From Mucilaginibacter endophyticus (lineage in GTDB: Bacteria > Bacteroidota > Bacteroidia > Sphingobacteriales > Sphingobacteriaceae), in NCBI RefSeq assembly GCF_003351025.1, contig NZ_QPCG01000004.1, forward strand, positions 62,001 through 126,000: a stretch of DNA of 64,000 nucleotides. The letters run 5' to 3'. The translations under genes and the position numbers were made by a program. The notes under the pieces were generated by a model. It was not told where the DNA came from. It saw nothing but the letters and a program-made list of their open reading frames with translations, and did not search any database. The first letter of the stretch is position 1, and each line of letters opens with the position of its first letter. Below, in pieces: positions 53,366-61,798 of this stretch.

Positions 53366-53688
53366 AATTGATTGGCTAAACTTAAATATATTTTTGATAA
53401 AAACTTAAAACTTTATAATTTTTTTAAAAAGATTTAAAGAGTTAAATTTTAAATACCGAAGATTAAACACCTTTTTAAAGATGCTTAAAAACATACAACA
53501 CTTAAAATCAATACATTAAATACAATTGAGGTAAAAATTGATTCAACCCTGAAGCAAGACAAGAAATAAGGGCAAAACAACTACAAGTAGCCAGAATTTA
53601 ATTGGGAACGGTAATTTATGGTGGGTTTTGAAAACAGGAAAAGCCCTGCGAAATCCTGCAAGGCCTCTTTTCATACAGTAAATAACAT
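53366..53688. other. AT-rich regulatory region upstream of the ROK gene
   Basis: The part 53384-53520 is almost only A and T and carries about nine TTAAA/TTTAAA words, possible operator copies for the ROK protein. At 53640-53672, GCCCTGC...GCAAGGC with TTTT on the right could form a forward-strand hairpin with no known forward gene before it. No protein gene. Confidence 0.4.
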
Positions 53689-53716
53689 AAAAAAAGCGAT
53701 GACATCATGCCATCGC
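53689..53716 (-). terminator. Terminator of the alcohol dehydrogenase gene
   Basis: GCGATG (53696-53701) pairs with CATCGC (53711-53716); on the minus strand the hairpin is followed by seven T (53689-53695). It starts 27 nt after the dehydrogenase stop codon. Confidence 0.75.
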
Positions 53717-53742
53717 CTTTTGTTAAGTCTTACGCTATCGAA

Positions 53743-54786
53743 TTAGATAGTTGCCATATCAATCACGAAACGGTAACGCACATCGCCTTTCAGCATGCGG
53801 TCATAAGCAGCGTGGATATCTTTCATATCAATTAGTTCGATATCCGAAACAATGTTATGCTCTGCACAGAAGTCAAGCATTTCCTGAGTTTCGGGCAAGC
53901 CACCAATCATAGAACCGGCAAGGCTTTTACGGCCGCCAATAATGCTGAAAGCAGCAATTTCGGCTGGCTTAGTAGGTACGCCAACACATACGTGTGTACC
54001 ATTGGTCTTTAGTAAGCCAAGATATACGTTCAGATCATGTTCGGCAGAAACAGTATCCAGGATAAAATCAAAAGTACCGGCAACAGCTTTCAATTGTTCA
54101 GCATCTGAAGTTACTACGAAGTGGTGAGCGCCTAATTTTTTAGCGTCTTCTTCTTTTTTGGCAGAAGTACTTAATACTGTTACCTCTGCACCGAAGGCTA
54201 CGCCAAACTTAACACCCATGTGGCCTAAACCACCCAAACCTACAACAGCTATTTTATGGCCTTTGCCAATATTCCAGTGACGTAGTGGCGAGTAAGTTGT
54301 AATACCGGCGCATAGCAATGGCGCAACTGAAGCCAGATCAAGCTTGTCAGAAATACGGAGAACAAAATCTTCATGAACTACGATAGTGTTTGAATAACCA
54401 CCATAAGTTGGTGTTTTATGGTCTTGCTCATAACCATTGTAAGTTTGAGAGTGACCGTTGGTGCAATATTGCTCCAGGCCGTCTTTACAGTTATCACAAA
54501 CACGGCATGAGTCAACAAGACAACCGGTACCGGCCAGATCACCTACTTTGAATTTCTTTACATGATCGCCTACTTTGACTACACGGCCCACAATTTCGTG
54601 TCCGGGAACCATCGGAAATATTGAACCACCCCATTCGTCTTTAATCTGGTGCAGGTCGGAGTGGCAAACGCCACAAAATAAAATATCAAATTGAACATCA
54701 TGAGGGCCAACTTCGCGGCGATCAAAAGTCCATGGTGCAAGGTCTGTGTCTTTAGTCTGTGCAGCGTATGCTTTTGTTTGTATCAT
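53743..54786 (-). CDS. Zinc-dependent alcohol dehydrogenase (YahK/Adh-like)
   Basis: 347 residues of the MDR/cinnamyl-alcohol-dehydrogenase type. Catalytic zinc: CGVCHSDLH and GHEIVGRV; structural zinc: CRVCDNCKDGLEQYC; Rossmann motif VGLGGLGHMGVKFG; the YxGxEQDHKTPTYGGYSNTIVV segment is typical of YahK-like NADP(H)-dependent aldehyde reductases. Probably reduces aldehydes in the cytoplasm. Its start is preceded by a 29-nt motif (54846-54874) that recurs before the AraC-type regulator gene next door. Confidence 0.94.
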   Translation of the reverse strand: MIQTKAYAAQTKDTDLAPWTFDRREVGPHDVQFDILFCGVCHSDLHQIKDEWGGSIFPMVPGHEIVGRVVKVGDHVKKFKVGDLAGTGCLVDSCRVCDNCKDGLEQYCTNGHSQTYNGYEQDHKTPTYGGYSNTIVVHEDFVLRISDKLDLASVAPLLCAGITTYSPLRHWNIGKGHKIAVVGLGGLGHMGVKFGVAFGAEVTVLSTSAKKEEDAKKLGAHHFVVTSDAEQLKAVAGTFDFILDTVSAEHDLNVYLGLLKTNGTHVCVGVPTKPAEIAAFSIIGGRKSLAGSMIGGLPETQEMLDFCAEHNIVSDIELIDMKDIHAAYDRMLKGDVRYRFVIDMATI

Positions 54787-54845
54787 ATTAAAATGTTTTG
54801 TGATACAAAGATGCGGACTATAATAAGCGGGCGTTATTTTATAAA

Positions 54846-54874
54846 GTTCAAGTTATTTGACTATTCTGTCCAAA
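54846..54874 (+). promoter_or_regulatory. AraC-type operator candidate before the alcohol dehydrogenase gene
   Basis: GTTCAA-(3 nt)-ATTTGACTAT followed by a CC/TCAA-like half-site. It matches the site at 55812-55840 at 22 of 29 positions, in the same orientation and at nearly the same distance (60 nt) from the start codon of its gene. Confidence 0.6.
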
Positions 54875-54879
54875 TCGCT

Positions 54880-55758
54880 TTACTGCATTTGCACGGTTGG
54901 CCGGTGCGCTGAAGGAGAACAACCGTGATGAGCTTTATAAAGCCTTGAAAAATGAGCAAGATTTTCAAATCCAAGCGAATAGCAAACATCGGTTACTGCC
55001 ATATCCGCAGTAAGCATTTCTTTGGCTTTGGCTAAACGTTTTTCGCGAATCCACTGCGCCGGGGTAACCTGGTAAATGGCAAAAAAGTCGCGTTTGAAAC
55101 TTGATAAGCTTCGCCCGGAAAGATAGGCCAGTTCGGTAATAGAAACGGGCGAGGCATAATTATCCATCACCACACTACGGATATCGCCGTGCACCTGCTG
55201 TTTTAACTGCAATAATTGTTGAAGCATGTTTTTATCTACATGTACCAAATCATAAAGCAACTCCAGCATTTTAAGCCGCATCAGCGAAGCATCGATACTT
55301 TCGGGCTCTTCAAAGTATGGGACTACCGATTCAAAAAATTTGCGCAGGCGCTCCTTTACAGGCTTTACAGCAACTTTTGCGGGTTCAACAGTTTCCACCG
55401 ATTCAATTTTGGCCATTTTAACAAAATCGCGCAAAAATTCGTCCTTCAGGAAAAACATCAGGCTGTTGTAGGTAGCTCCCTTTTCGGGGTTGCCCACCTT
55501 ATCATAATTGATTTGAATGGCTTTTTTTAACAGCACCATCTCATTTTTTGATACCACATATTCCATGTTGCCATGTGTTATGGTGTTTGTGCCCTCCAGA
55601 ACAACAAGCAACATATGATCTTCCAGGAACATGGAGCCACAGCTACGATGCGTAACCGTACATGATTCTACTATGGATAAGCCATTTAGCTTAATATCCC
55701 TGTGGTGATACGGGGCGCAAACCAATTCGTCGGGTACTTTAACTGCTTTTTCTATCAT
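54880..55758 (-). CDS. AraC family transcriptional regulator
   Basis: 292 residues. Variable N-terminal cupin-like sensor half (FLEDHMLLVVLEGTNTITHG) and C-terminal double HTH: VSITELAYLSGRSLSSFKRDFFAIYQVTPAQWIREKRL then DMAVTDVCYSLGFENLAHFSRLYKAHHGCSP. It resembles ExsA-like regulators found beside YahK-type dehydrogenases in this phylum. The gene lies 93 nt upstream of the dehydrogenase, same strand, and both carry the same upstream motif, so it probably activates both itself and the enzyme. Confidence 0.92.
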   Translation of the reverse strand: MIEKAVKVPDELVCAPYHHRDIKLNGLSIVESCTVTHRSCGSMFLEDHMLLVVLEGTNTITHGNMEYVVSKNEMVLLKKAIQINYDKVGNPEKGATYNSLMFFLKDEFLRDFVKMAKIESVETVEPAKVAVKPVKERLRKFFESVVPYFEEPESIDASLMRLKMLELLYDLVHVDKNMLQQLLQLKQQVHGDIRSVVMDNYASPVSITELAYLSGRSLSSFKRDFFAIYQVTPAQWIREKRLAKAKEMLTADMAVTDVCYSLGFENLAHFSRLYKAHHGCSPSAHRPTVQMQ

Positions 55759-55811
55759 CTCAATTAATAGGCAAAATTACAGGATAATTAGCAAATAAGC
55801 TTTTCTATTTC

Positions 55812-55840
55812 GTTCAAAAAATTTGACTATACGGTTCAAG
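55812..55840 (+). promoter_or_regulatory. AraC-type operator candidate before the regulator gene
   Basis: Second copy of the motif at 54846-54874 (GTTCAA...ATTTGACTAT...GGTTCAA), 54 nt upstream of the regulator start. TTCAA occurs at both ends, in keeping with the direct half-sites of AraC proteins. Confidence 0.6.
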
Positions 55841-55942
55841 ATTACGTTATCATAAAAAATATCATTGATCACAATAGGGGTAGAATGCTTTAGCCGTGTT
55901 TAAGGGGCAAATTCACATAATAGTCTTAACAACACAATTGCT

Positions 55943-56872
55943 ATGAAAGCAACATCTTCATTTTATCTAATCATCCTTTTAGTATCCTTAAAGTTTACCG
56001 CCACCGCCCAGCAAAACAAGGCCACCGATACTACATTTAAACCCAAAATCGGCTCATTCGATGTCGGTTACTCTTACTCGCCATTTACTGTTAATCATAA
56101 AAAAATGAATATACAGCAGTCTACCGCGTCTGTAAGTGTACCGCTGATCAATAACTTTAAAGACGGCAAACTTGATTTCCTCCTTGCCGGTGTCAGTTAC
56201 AGCGGACTTACCTTGTCAGGCATGGAGCAATCATTTAGTGAAAAAGAGTTCTACGCTATTTCAGTACCTATCACTTTTCAAAAGTCGTTTTCTCAAAAGT
56301 ATGCCTTATTAGTATCGGCAATACCTACCCTATCGTCTGATCTGAAAGATGTTTCAGGCGAGGACATGTCATATTCAGCTTTCGCCATGCTTAAGATCCG
56401 TACATCAAAAAACTTTTCTTACTCGGTTGGCGCAGGCTATTCCCGTCAGTTTTTTGGTAGCATATTGATCCCTGTTATCGGTATCGACTGGCAGATCAGC
56501 GAAAAACTAAGCCTAAGCGGTACACTACCCGTTTCCGAAAAATTGAAATACCAGTTAAGCGATAAAAGCATTATCGGCTTCAGCAGCGATTTTGGTATAG
56601 GCGGAGGTTCATATCGCTTATCGAAAAAAACGGGCTCTAACTATCTTCAAGTTCAGCAATATAAAAACACACTTTTTTACAACTATCAGTTAGCTAAAAA
56701 CTTTTCGGTACAGATAAGCGGTGGTTACAATTTTGTACAGAAGCTTGACCTGTATAACAAAGATCAAAAAGTTAACTGGGCACCATTTAATGACCTGAAC
56801 AAACGTGTTCCGCTAACAGAGTTGAAGAAAACAGGCCTAACCGTAGAGTCGGGGATCAGCTACCGGTTTTAA
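55943..56872 (+). CDS. DUF6268-like outer-membrane beta-barrel protein
   Basis: 309 residues with signal peptide (SFYLIILLVSLKFTATAQ). The mature part is made of alternating strands of barrel type (FDVGYSYSPFTV, FLLAGVSYSGLTLSG, FAMLKIRTSKNFSYSVGAGYSRQFFG) and ends in aromatic Phe (GISYRF), the outer-membrane insertion signal. It resembles the DUF6268 family. Role unknown; no plug, so not a TonB receptor. The small gene 13 nt downstream is probably co-transcribed. Confidence 0.8.
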   Translation: MKATSSFYLIILLVSLKFTATAQQNKATDTTFKPKIGSFDVGYSYSPFTVNHKKMNIQQSTASVSVPLINNFKDGKLDFLLAGVSYSGLTLSGMEQSFSEKEFYAISVPITFQKSFSQKYALLVSAIPTLSSDLKDVSGEDMSYSAFAMLKIRTSKNFSYSVGAGYSRQFFGSILIPVIGIDWQISEKLSLSGTLPVSEKLKYQLSDKSIIGFSSDFGIGGGSYRLSKKTGSNYLQVQQYKNTLFYNYQLAKNFSVQISGGYNFVQKLDLYNKDQKVNWAPFNDLNKRVPLTELKKTGLTVESGISYRF

Positions 56873-56885
56873 ATCAAACAAAGCC

Positions 56886-57119
56886 ATGGAAACAATCACG
56901 AACTCAACCGTCGAGGTTTTTAAAACAAATGTGCAGAACCCGGCGGCGGCAGCTATGTTAGTAGCCTTGCTTCAAAAACGTATTATCAATAGTCATGTAA
57001 ATTTTGATCTGGATGATTGCGATAAAGTTCTGAGGATAGAGGGCACCGATGTTTCGCACCAATTGGTTATTGAGTTACTTAAAAAGCATGGTTATTTATG
57101 CGAGCTGCTTAACGATTAA
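56886..57119 (+). CDS. Small HMA-like protein of unknown function
   Basis: 77 residues: VEVFKTNVQNPAAAAMLVALL, SHVNFDLDDCDKVLRIEG and VIELLKKHGYLCELL. The beta-alpha-beta pattern resembles heavy-metal-associated (ferredoxin-like) domains, but the metal-binding CxxC is missing; single cysteines occur at DDC and LC. Similar orphan proteins are common in Bacteroidota. 13 nt after the barrel gene. Confidence 0.65.
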   Translation: METITNSTVEVFKTNVQNPAAAAMLVALLQKRIINSHVNFDLDDCDKVLRIEGTDVSHQLVIELLKKHGYLCELLND

Positions 57120-57126
57120 AATTGCA

Positions 57127-57265
57127 TTGACTCACCCCGACGTCGCTACGCTCGTCACCCCTCTCTGCTTCGCAAAGAGGGGTTTTAATTTATAATTTTT
57201 TCTCTACCATCTTTATCCGAAGGATAGAGATGGTGGTCCAGCATAGCGCAGACCGGGTGAGTCAA
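57127..57265. repeat. 139-bp MITE-like element with 11-bp terminal inverted repeats
   Basis: TTGACTCACCC (57127-57137) and GGGTGAGTCAA (57255-57265) are exact inverted ends. Inside is CCCCTCT...AGAGGGG (57158-57182) followed by TTTT, a usable forward terminator for the two genes before it. The GACTCACCCCGACGTCGCTACG start is a repeat type I associate with this phylum; no coding capacity. Confidence 0.75.
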
Positions 57266-57297
57266 CTCTGTTACATAAGATGAACAGCTTTCGCAAC

Positions 57298-60200
57298 TTA
57301 CCCAACTACCTGTACCTTTTGCAATATCGTTACCAGGTCTTCCAGGCGCATTGGTTTTGAAAGATAATCGTCCATACCGGCCTGCATGCAAATTTCACGA
57401 TCTTCCTGCATGGCGTTGGCTGTCATGGCCACGATATATGGCTGATTTCCGCCTCGCACACGAATTTGGGCTGTGGTTTCCAGGCCGTCCAATTCAGGCA
57501 TCTGGATATCCATCAAAATAATATCATAATATTTTTCGTCGAGTTTCTCCAGTACAAATACACCATTGGAAGCTATATCAGGCTGATACCCTAATTTGCC
57601 CAATACGCGCTCTATCAGTTTCTGGTTTATCGGGTTATCCTCGGCCACCAGGATCCGGAGCGGATAATCCTTAGCGAAATCGGCGGACAATACGCTCTTA
57701 GCTGCAACTTCGGTTGTTACCGTGTTATCCTGGTTAAACGCTTTCTGAATACTCATGCACAGGTGGTGCTGCTTAACCGGTTTAACCAATATGGATGAAA
57801 ACAGCCCCGGAAACTTGCTTTTGGTTTCATCGCCGATGGAACTCAGCATCACGACAGGCAGCTGCGGATATTTGACTTTCACCTGGTTGGCAAGGCCAAC
57901 GCCGTCCATTTCAGGCATTTCCATATCGGTTATCAACAGCTTAAAACTGTTATCCTTATCCAATACAGCTAAGGCTTCAGGCCCTGATGATGCCGTTACC
58001 GGTTCCAGTTTCCAATGCTCGAGTTGGGTTTTAAGAATGAACAGATTTGTATTGTTATCATCAACTATCAGGATGCGTGAACCGGCTAACGCGGCCAGAT
58101 CGCAAACTAATGGCGTCCGTACAGGGTTTTTACTCTTAACCGTCTTGATAGAAAAGCTAAACACCGATCCTTCACCATAGATACTCGCGGCCGAAATATC
58201 GCCGCCCATTAAATTCACCAATCTTTGGCAAATAGCCAGCCCAAGGCCGGTACCGCCATATTTACGGGTAGTTGATGAATCAACCTGAGAGAATGCTTTA
58301 AACAGGCGCGAGATCTTTTCTTCGGGAATACCAATGCCTGTATCTTTAACACTAAACCCAATCTCTGCCTCCTGGCCAATTTGCTCTATCAAAAATACTT
58401 TGATAAAGATCTCGCCTTTTGATGTGAACTTGATGGCGTTATTGATAAGGTTGATAAGCACCTGCTTAATCCGGAGACTATCACCTACAATATACAGCGG
58501 TACATCAGCATCAATTTGATAAATAAGGTCTATTTTTTGCTGGGCGGCCCTTTGCGCAAAAATATCCATCACCTCTTCAACAGTATGGCGCAGATCAAAA
58601 TCTTCATGCTCCACCTCCATCTTACCCGATTCGATCTTTGAAAAATCAAGGATATCGTTGATCACGCTCAGCAAGCCTTCGCCGCAACTAATAATGGTAT
58701 CGGTATACTCCCGCTGCTCATAATCAAGTTTGGTTTCGGCAAGCAACGAGGCCATACCTATAACCCCATTCATTGGCGTACGGATCTCGTGACTCATGGT
58801 AGCCAGGAAAATGCTCTTGGCCTGGTTAGCCTTTTCAGCTTCTTCACGAGCTTGCTGCTCCTGCTCCTTTTGCTCAACTAACTGGCCATTAAGTTCATGT
58901 AAATGTTCAGACTGTACCTGCAACTCTTCCGACTGGGTTTTTAACTCTTCAGACTGCGCCTGTAGTTCCTCATAAGCATCCTGCAGTTCATTTGATTTTA
59001 CCTCGAGTTCGCTTGCTTTTTGAACTACCTCGCGCGTACGCTCCTGCACCAGTTTTTCGAGATGGGCTTTCTGCTTTTGAATAGTATTGATACGATAGGC
59101 GTAAAAGCTATATGCGGCTAATATGATTAATAACACCACCAATAGCCTGAACCACCACCTAACCCAAAACGGTGGGGTAATCACAATCATTACTGATGCT
59201 CCGGTATTGTTCCAAACGCCGTCGTTATTAGATGCTTTTACGTGGAAAGTATATGTTCCCGGATCAAGGTTGGTATAAGTAGCCCTTCGTTCCATTCCTG
59301 CTTTTACCCATTCTTTATCCAGGCCATCCAATTTATATTGATACAGGTTGTTCCGGCTTACAATATAGTTAAGCGCTACAAAATTGAAGGCTATCGATGA
59401 CTGATCATAGTTAAGCGTTATTTTATGGGTAAAGCCGATATCTGCTTTCAGTAAAGAATCTTTGCCGCCCGGCAATACCAATTTATTAAACATCTGAAAA
59501 TCGGTCAGATAAACCGGTGGGATAAACGCGTTGGCTTTTATTTTTTCAGGATAAAACCTGTTGAAGCCCTTTACGCCGCCAAAGTACATTTCGCCATCGC
59601 GGGTTTTAAGATAGGCATTGGCTTCAAACTCGGTACCCTGCAGGCCGTCATAAGTATTAAATTGCTTATTGTCGCCGGTTTCAGGATTTAGGCGATTGAT
59701 CCCTGTTGATGTAGAAATCCAGAGGTTATGTTTTTCATCTTCGGTGATCCCTTTAATAAAATCGATGCTTAAATTGCCCTTAGTGGTAAACAGATTGAAT
59801 TTATTCTGCGCCTTGTCAAACAGGTATAAACCGGCCATACCTATCCAAACCCGGCCTTTACTGTCAGTAAAAATTACCCGCGAATCCGTTTTCTTTTTTT
59901 CGTGATCAAAATAATGCGAAAAACGGCGGGTGTTCAGGTTGTAACAATTGAGGCCACCGTCATCCGTACCAAACCACACATTACCATCCTTATCCTCCCC
60001 TGCCGAAACAACGTTGTTCCCCTCAAATGAGGTTTTACCATCCGGATCTTTAAGTACACGGGTAAATTTGTGTGTTTTAGTATCCAGTAAATTAAGACCG
60101 CCAAAATAAGTGGCTACCCAAAAATTGCCGCGGCTATCCAACAGCATCCGCTGCATAAAATCCGAACTTACGGCGCTACGGTCGGTGGCGTTAGCTTTAA

Positions 60201-61542
60201 AACGGGTAAACTTACCGGTTGCCGGGTCCATGAGGTTGATTCCGCCGCCCCAGGTACCTACCCAGATCTTGCCCTGCGCATCTTCGGCTATATCCTGTAT
60301 AGCATTGCTTGAAATACTTGCCGCGTTATATGGATTAAACTTATACTGACGAAACAGCTCTGTTTTACGATTAAACAGGTTCAGCCCACCGCCATCGGTA
60401 CCAACCCAGATGTTGCCGCGGCTGTCTTCAAAAAAGGCCTTAACATCATTATAGCTTAAGGTACTTTCATTAATGCCCTGCCTGTACAGTTTAAACTTAT
60501 CAGTTTCGGCAGTATAAAGGTTAACGCCTCCGCGATGTGTGCCTATCCAAAGGTCGTGCTGCACATCCTCATAAATTGCCGAAACGGTAGTATTTGAAAG
60601 GCTACCCGTATTTTCGGGCCGTGGGAAATATTTTACAAACTTGTTGGTTTTGGCATCATACCAGTTCATGCCCTGATTAATGGTTCCTATCCAGATTTCG
60701 CCATCCCTGTCGCAAAGTACTTGTAGCACCATGTTTCCCGACAGGCTGCCGTTATCCATATCATCATGAACAAACAATTTGAAATGTTTGCCTTGTGCAT
60801 CAAACGTGGCTACGCCTTGTCCGTTAGTGCCTATCCAGATATTGTTAGCCTTATCGGCGGTGATGGAAGTAATATCACAGCCGGCAACCGGAGTGTTATT
60901 TGCAAAAGGTTTAAATACCGATTTGGCAGCATCATATACACAAAGGCCATGGCGCGTACCAACCCATAAGTTGCCCTTAGCGTCTTTATAAAGCGTATTA
61001 ACAGTATCGCAGCTAAGCCCGGCATTGCTTACGCGAACAGCTTTACCATTGCGTGTATCAAGCAAACAGATCCCCTTGCCCTGTGTGGCAACCCATAAAT
61101 GGCTATCATCTTTAGCAGCTATAGCAGTAACTGTGATATTTTTAAACCCACTTGCCGAAAACTTATTGGTAACAGGATCAAAGCGGTTTAAATTATAATT
61201 GGTACCTATCCAAAGCTTGTGATCAGCATCTTCATAAATACAATTAACGAAGCCATCGCTTATGCTCGCCTTGTCGGCAGGATTATTCTGGTAGATGATC
61301 ACTTTTGACCCATCGTAGCGGTTTAAGCCATCGCGGGTACCAAACCACATAAAGCCGCGGCTGTCCTGAAAAATGCAATTGATGGTACTGTTTGAAAGCC
61401 CCTGTTCATTACTAATATGCCTGAAGCGGGAATCGGAGATTTGTGCAGATAAATGAAGCGAGGCCCCTAAAATAAACAGCAAAAAAAAGGTCAGGGTATA
61501 TTTTATACGGCCATAATATGCCGCGAATTTTGGATCAGCCAT
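57298..61542 (-). CDS. Hybrid two-component sensor kinase with propeller sensor and two receiver domains
   Basis: 1414 residues. Signal/anchor region, then about 14 periplasmic two-component propeller repeats (GLSNSTINCIFQDSRGFMWFGT...), a Y_Y_Y domain (about 720-790), a transmembrane helix (RWWFRLLVVLLIILAAYSFYAY, about 795-815), a coiled coil (ELQAQSEELKTQSEELQVQS), HisKA with phospho-acceptor His918 (ATMSHEIRTPMNG), HATPase (NLINNAIKFTS, DTGIGIP, GGTGLGLAI), and two receivers with Asp1206 (TDMEMPEMDG) and Asp1345 (MDIQMPELDG). Unlike the classical Bacteroides HTCS it ends after the second receiver with no AraC output domain, so another protein must carry the signal. Single gene; no adjacent SusCD. 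Confidence 0.95.
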   Translation of the reverse strand: MADPKFAAYYGRIKYTLTFFLLFILGASLHLSAQISDSRFRHISNEQGLSNSTINCIFQDSRGFMWFGTRDGLNRYDGSKVIIYQNNPADKASISDGFVNCIYEDADHKLWIGTNYNLNRFDPVTNKFSASGFKNITVTAIAAKDDSHLWVATQGKGICLLDTRNGKAVRVSNAGLSCDTVNTLYKDAKGNLWVGTRHGLCVYDAAKSVFKPFANNTPVAGCDITSITADKANNIWIGTNGQGVATFDAQGKHFKLFVHDDMDNGSLSGNMVLQVLCDRDGEIWIGTINQGMNWYDAKTNKFVKYFPRPENTGSLSNTTVSAIYEDVQHDLWIGTHRGGVNLYTAETDKFKLYRQGINESTLSYNDVKAFFEDSRGNIWVGTDGGGLNLFNRKTELFRQYKFNPYNAASISSNAIQDIAEDAQGKIWVGTWGGGINLMDPATGKFTRFKANATDRSAVSSDFMQRMLLDSRGNFWVATYFGGLNLLDTKTHKFTRVLKDPDGKTSFEGNNVVSAGEDKDGNVWFGTDDGGLNCYNLNTRRFSHYFDHEKKKTDSRVIFTDSKGRVWIGMAGLYLFDKAQNKFNLFTTKGNLSIDFIKGITEDEKHNLWISTSTGINRLNPETGDNKQFNTYDGLQGTEFEANAYLKTRDGEMYFGGVKGFNRFYPEKIKANAFIPPVYLTDFQMFNKLVLPGGKDSLLKADIGFTHKITLNYDQSSIAFNFVALNYIVSRNNLYQYKLDGLDKEWVKAGMERRATYTNLDPGTYTFHVKASNNDGVWNNTGASVMIVITPPFWVRWWFRLLVVLLIILAAYSFYAYRINTIQKQKAHLEKLVQERTREVVQKASELEVKSNELQDAYEELQAQSEELKTQSEELQVQSEHLHELNGQLVEQKEQEQQAREEAEKANQAKSIFLATMSHEIRTPMNGVIGMASLLAETKLDYEQREYTDTIISCGEGLLSVINDILDFSKIESGKMEVEHEDFDLRHTVEEVMDIFAQRAAQQKIDLIYQIDADVPLYIVGDSLRIKQVLINLINNAIKFTSKGEIFIKVFLIEQIGQEAEIGFSVKDTGIGIPEEKISRLFKAFSQVDSSTTRKYGGTGLGLAICQRLVNLMGGDISAASIYGEGSVFSFSIKTVKSKNPVRTPLVCDLAALAGSRILIVDDNNTNLFILKTQLEHWKLEPVTASSGPEALAVLDKDNSFKLLITDMEMPEMDGVGLANQVKVKYPQLPVVMLSSIGDETKSKFPGLFSSILVKPVKQHHLCMSIQKAFNQDNTVTTEVAAKSVLSADFAKDYPLRILVAEDNPINQKLIERVLGKLGYQPDIASNGVFVLEKLDEKYYDIILMDIQMPELDGLETTAQIRVRGGNQPYIVAMTANAMQEDREICMQAGMDDYLSKPMRLEDLVTILQKVQVVG

Positions 61543-61798
61543 TTAACGTAGGGGTGTCATTAAGTAACAGCAATAATACTTAAATATCTCATGATATTTA
61601 TGAAACTCTTTAAGAATCTTGCATATACGTTATTAATATGTTAAGCAGATTTTAATTAGGCTATATTTTTCTCAACAGTTTGTGTTTGTATACGGTAATA
61701 TGCACAACGGGGTTTTGAAAGACAATCTTGCTTCACTGATTGTTTTTTAAATTATAGTCCGCTTGATCGGCAAGCAGTGATAAAAAGAAAGATAATAA

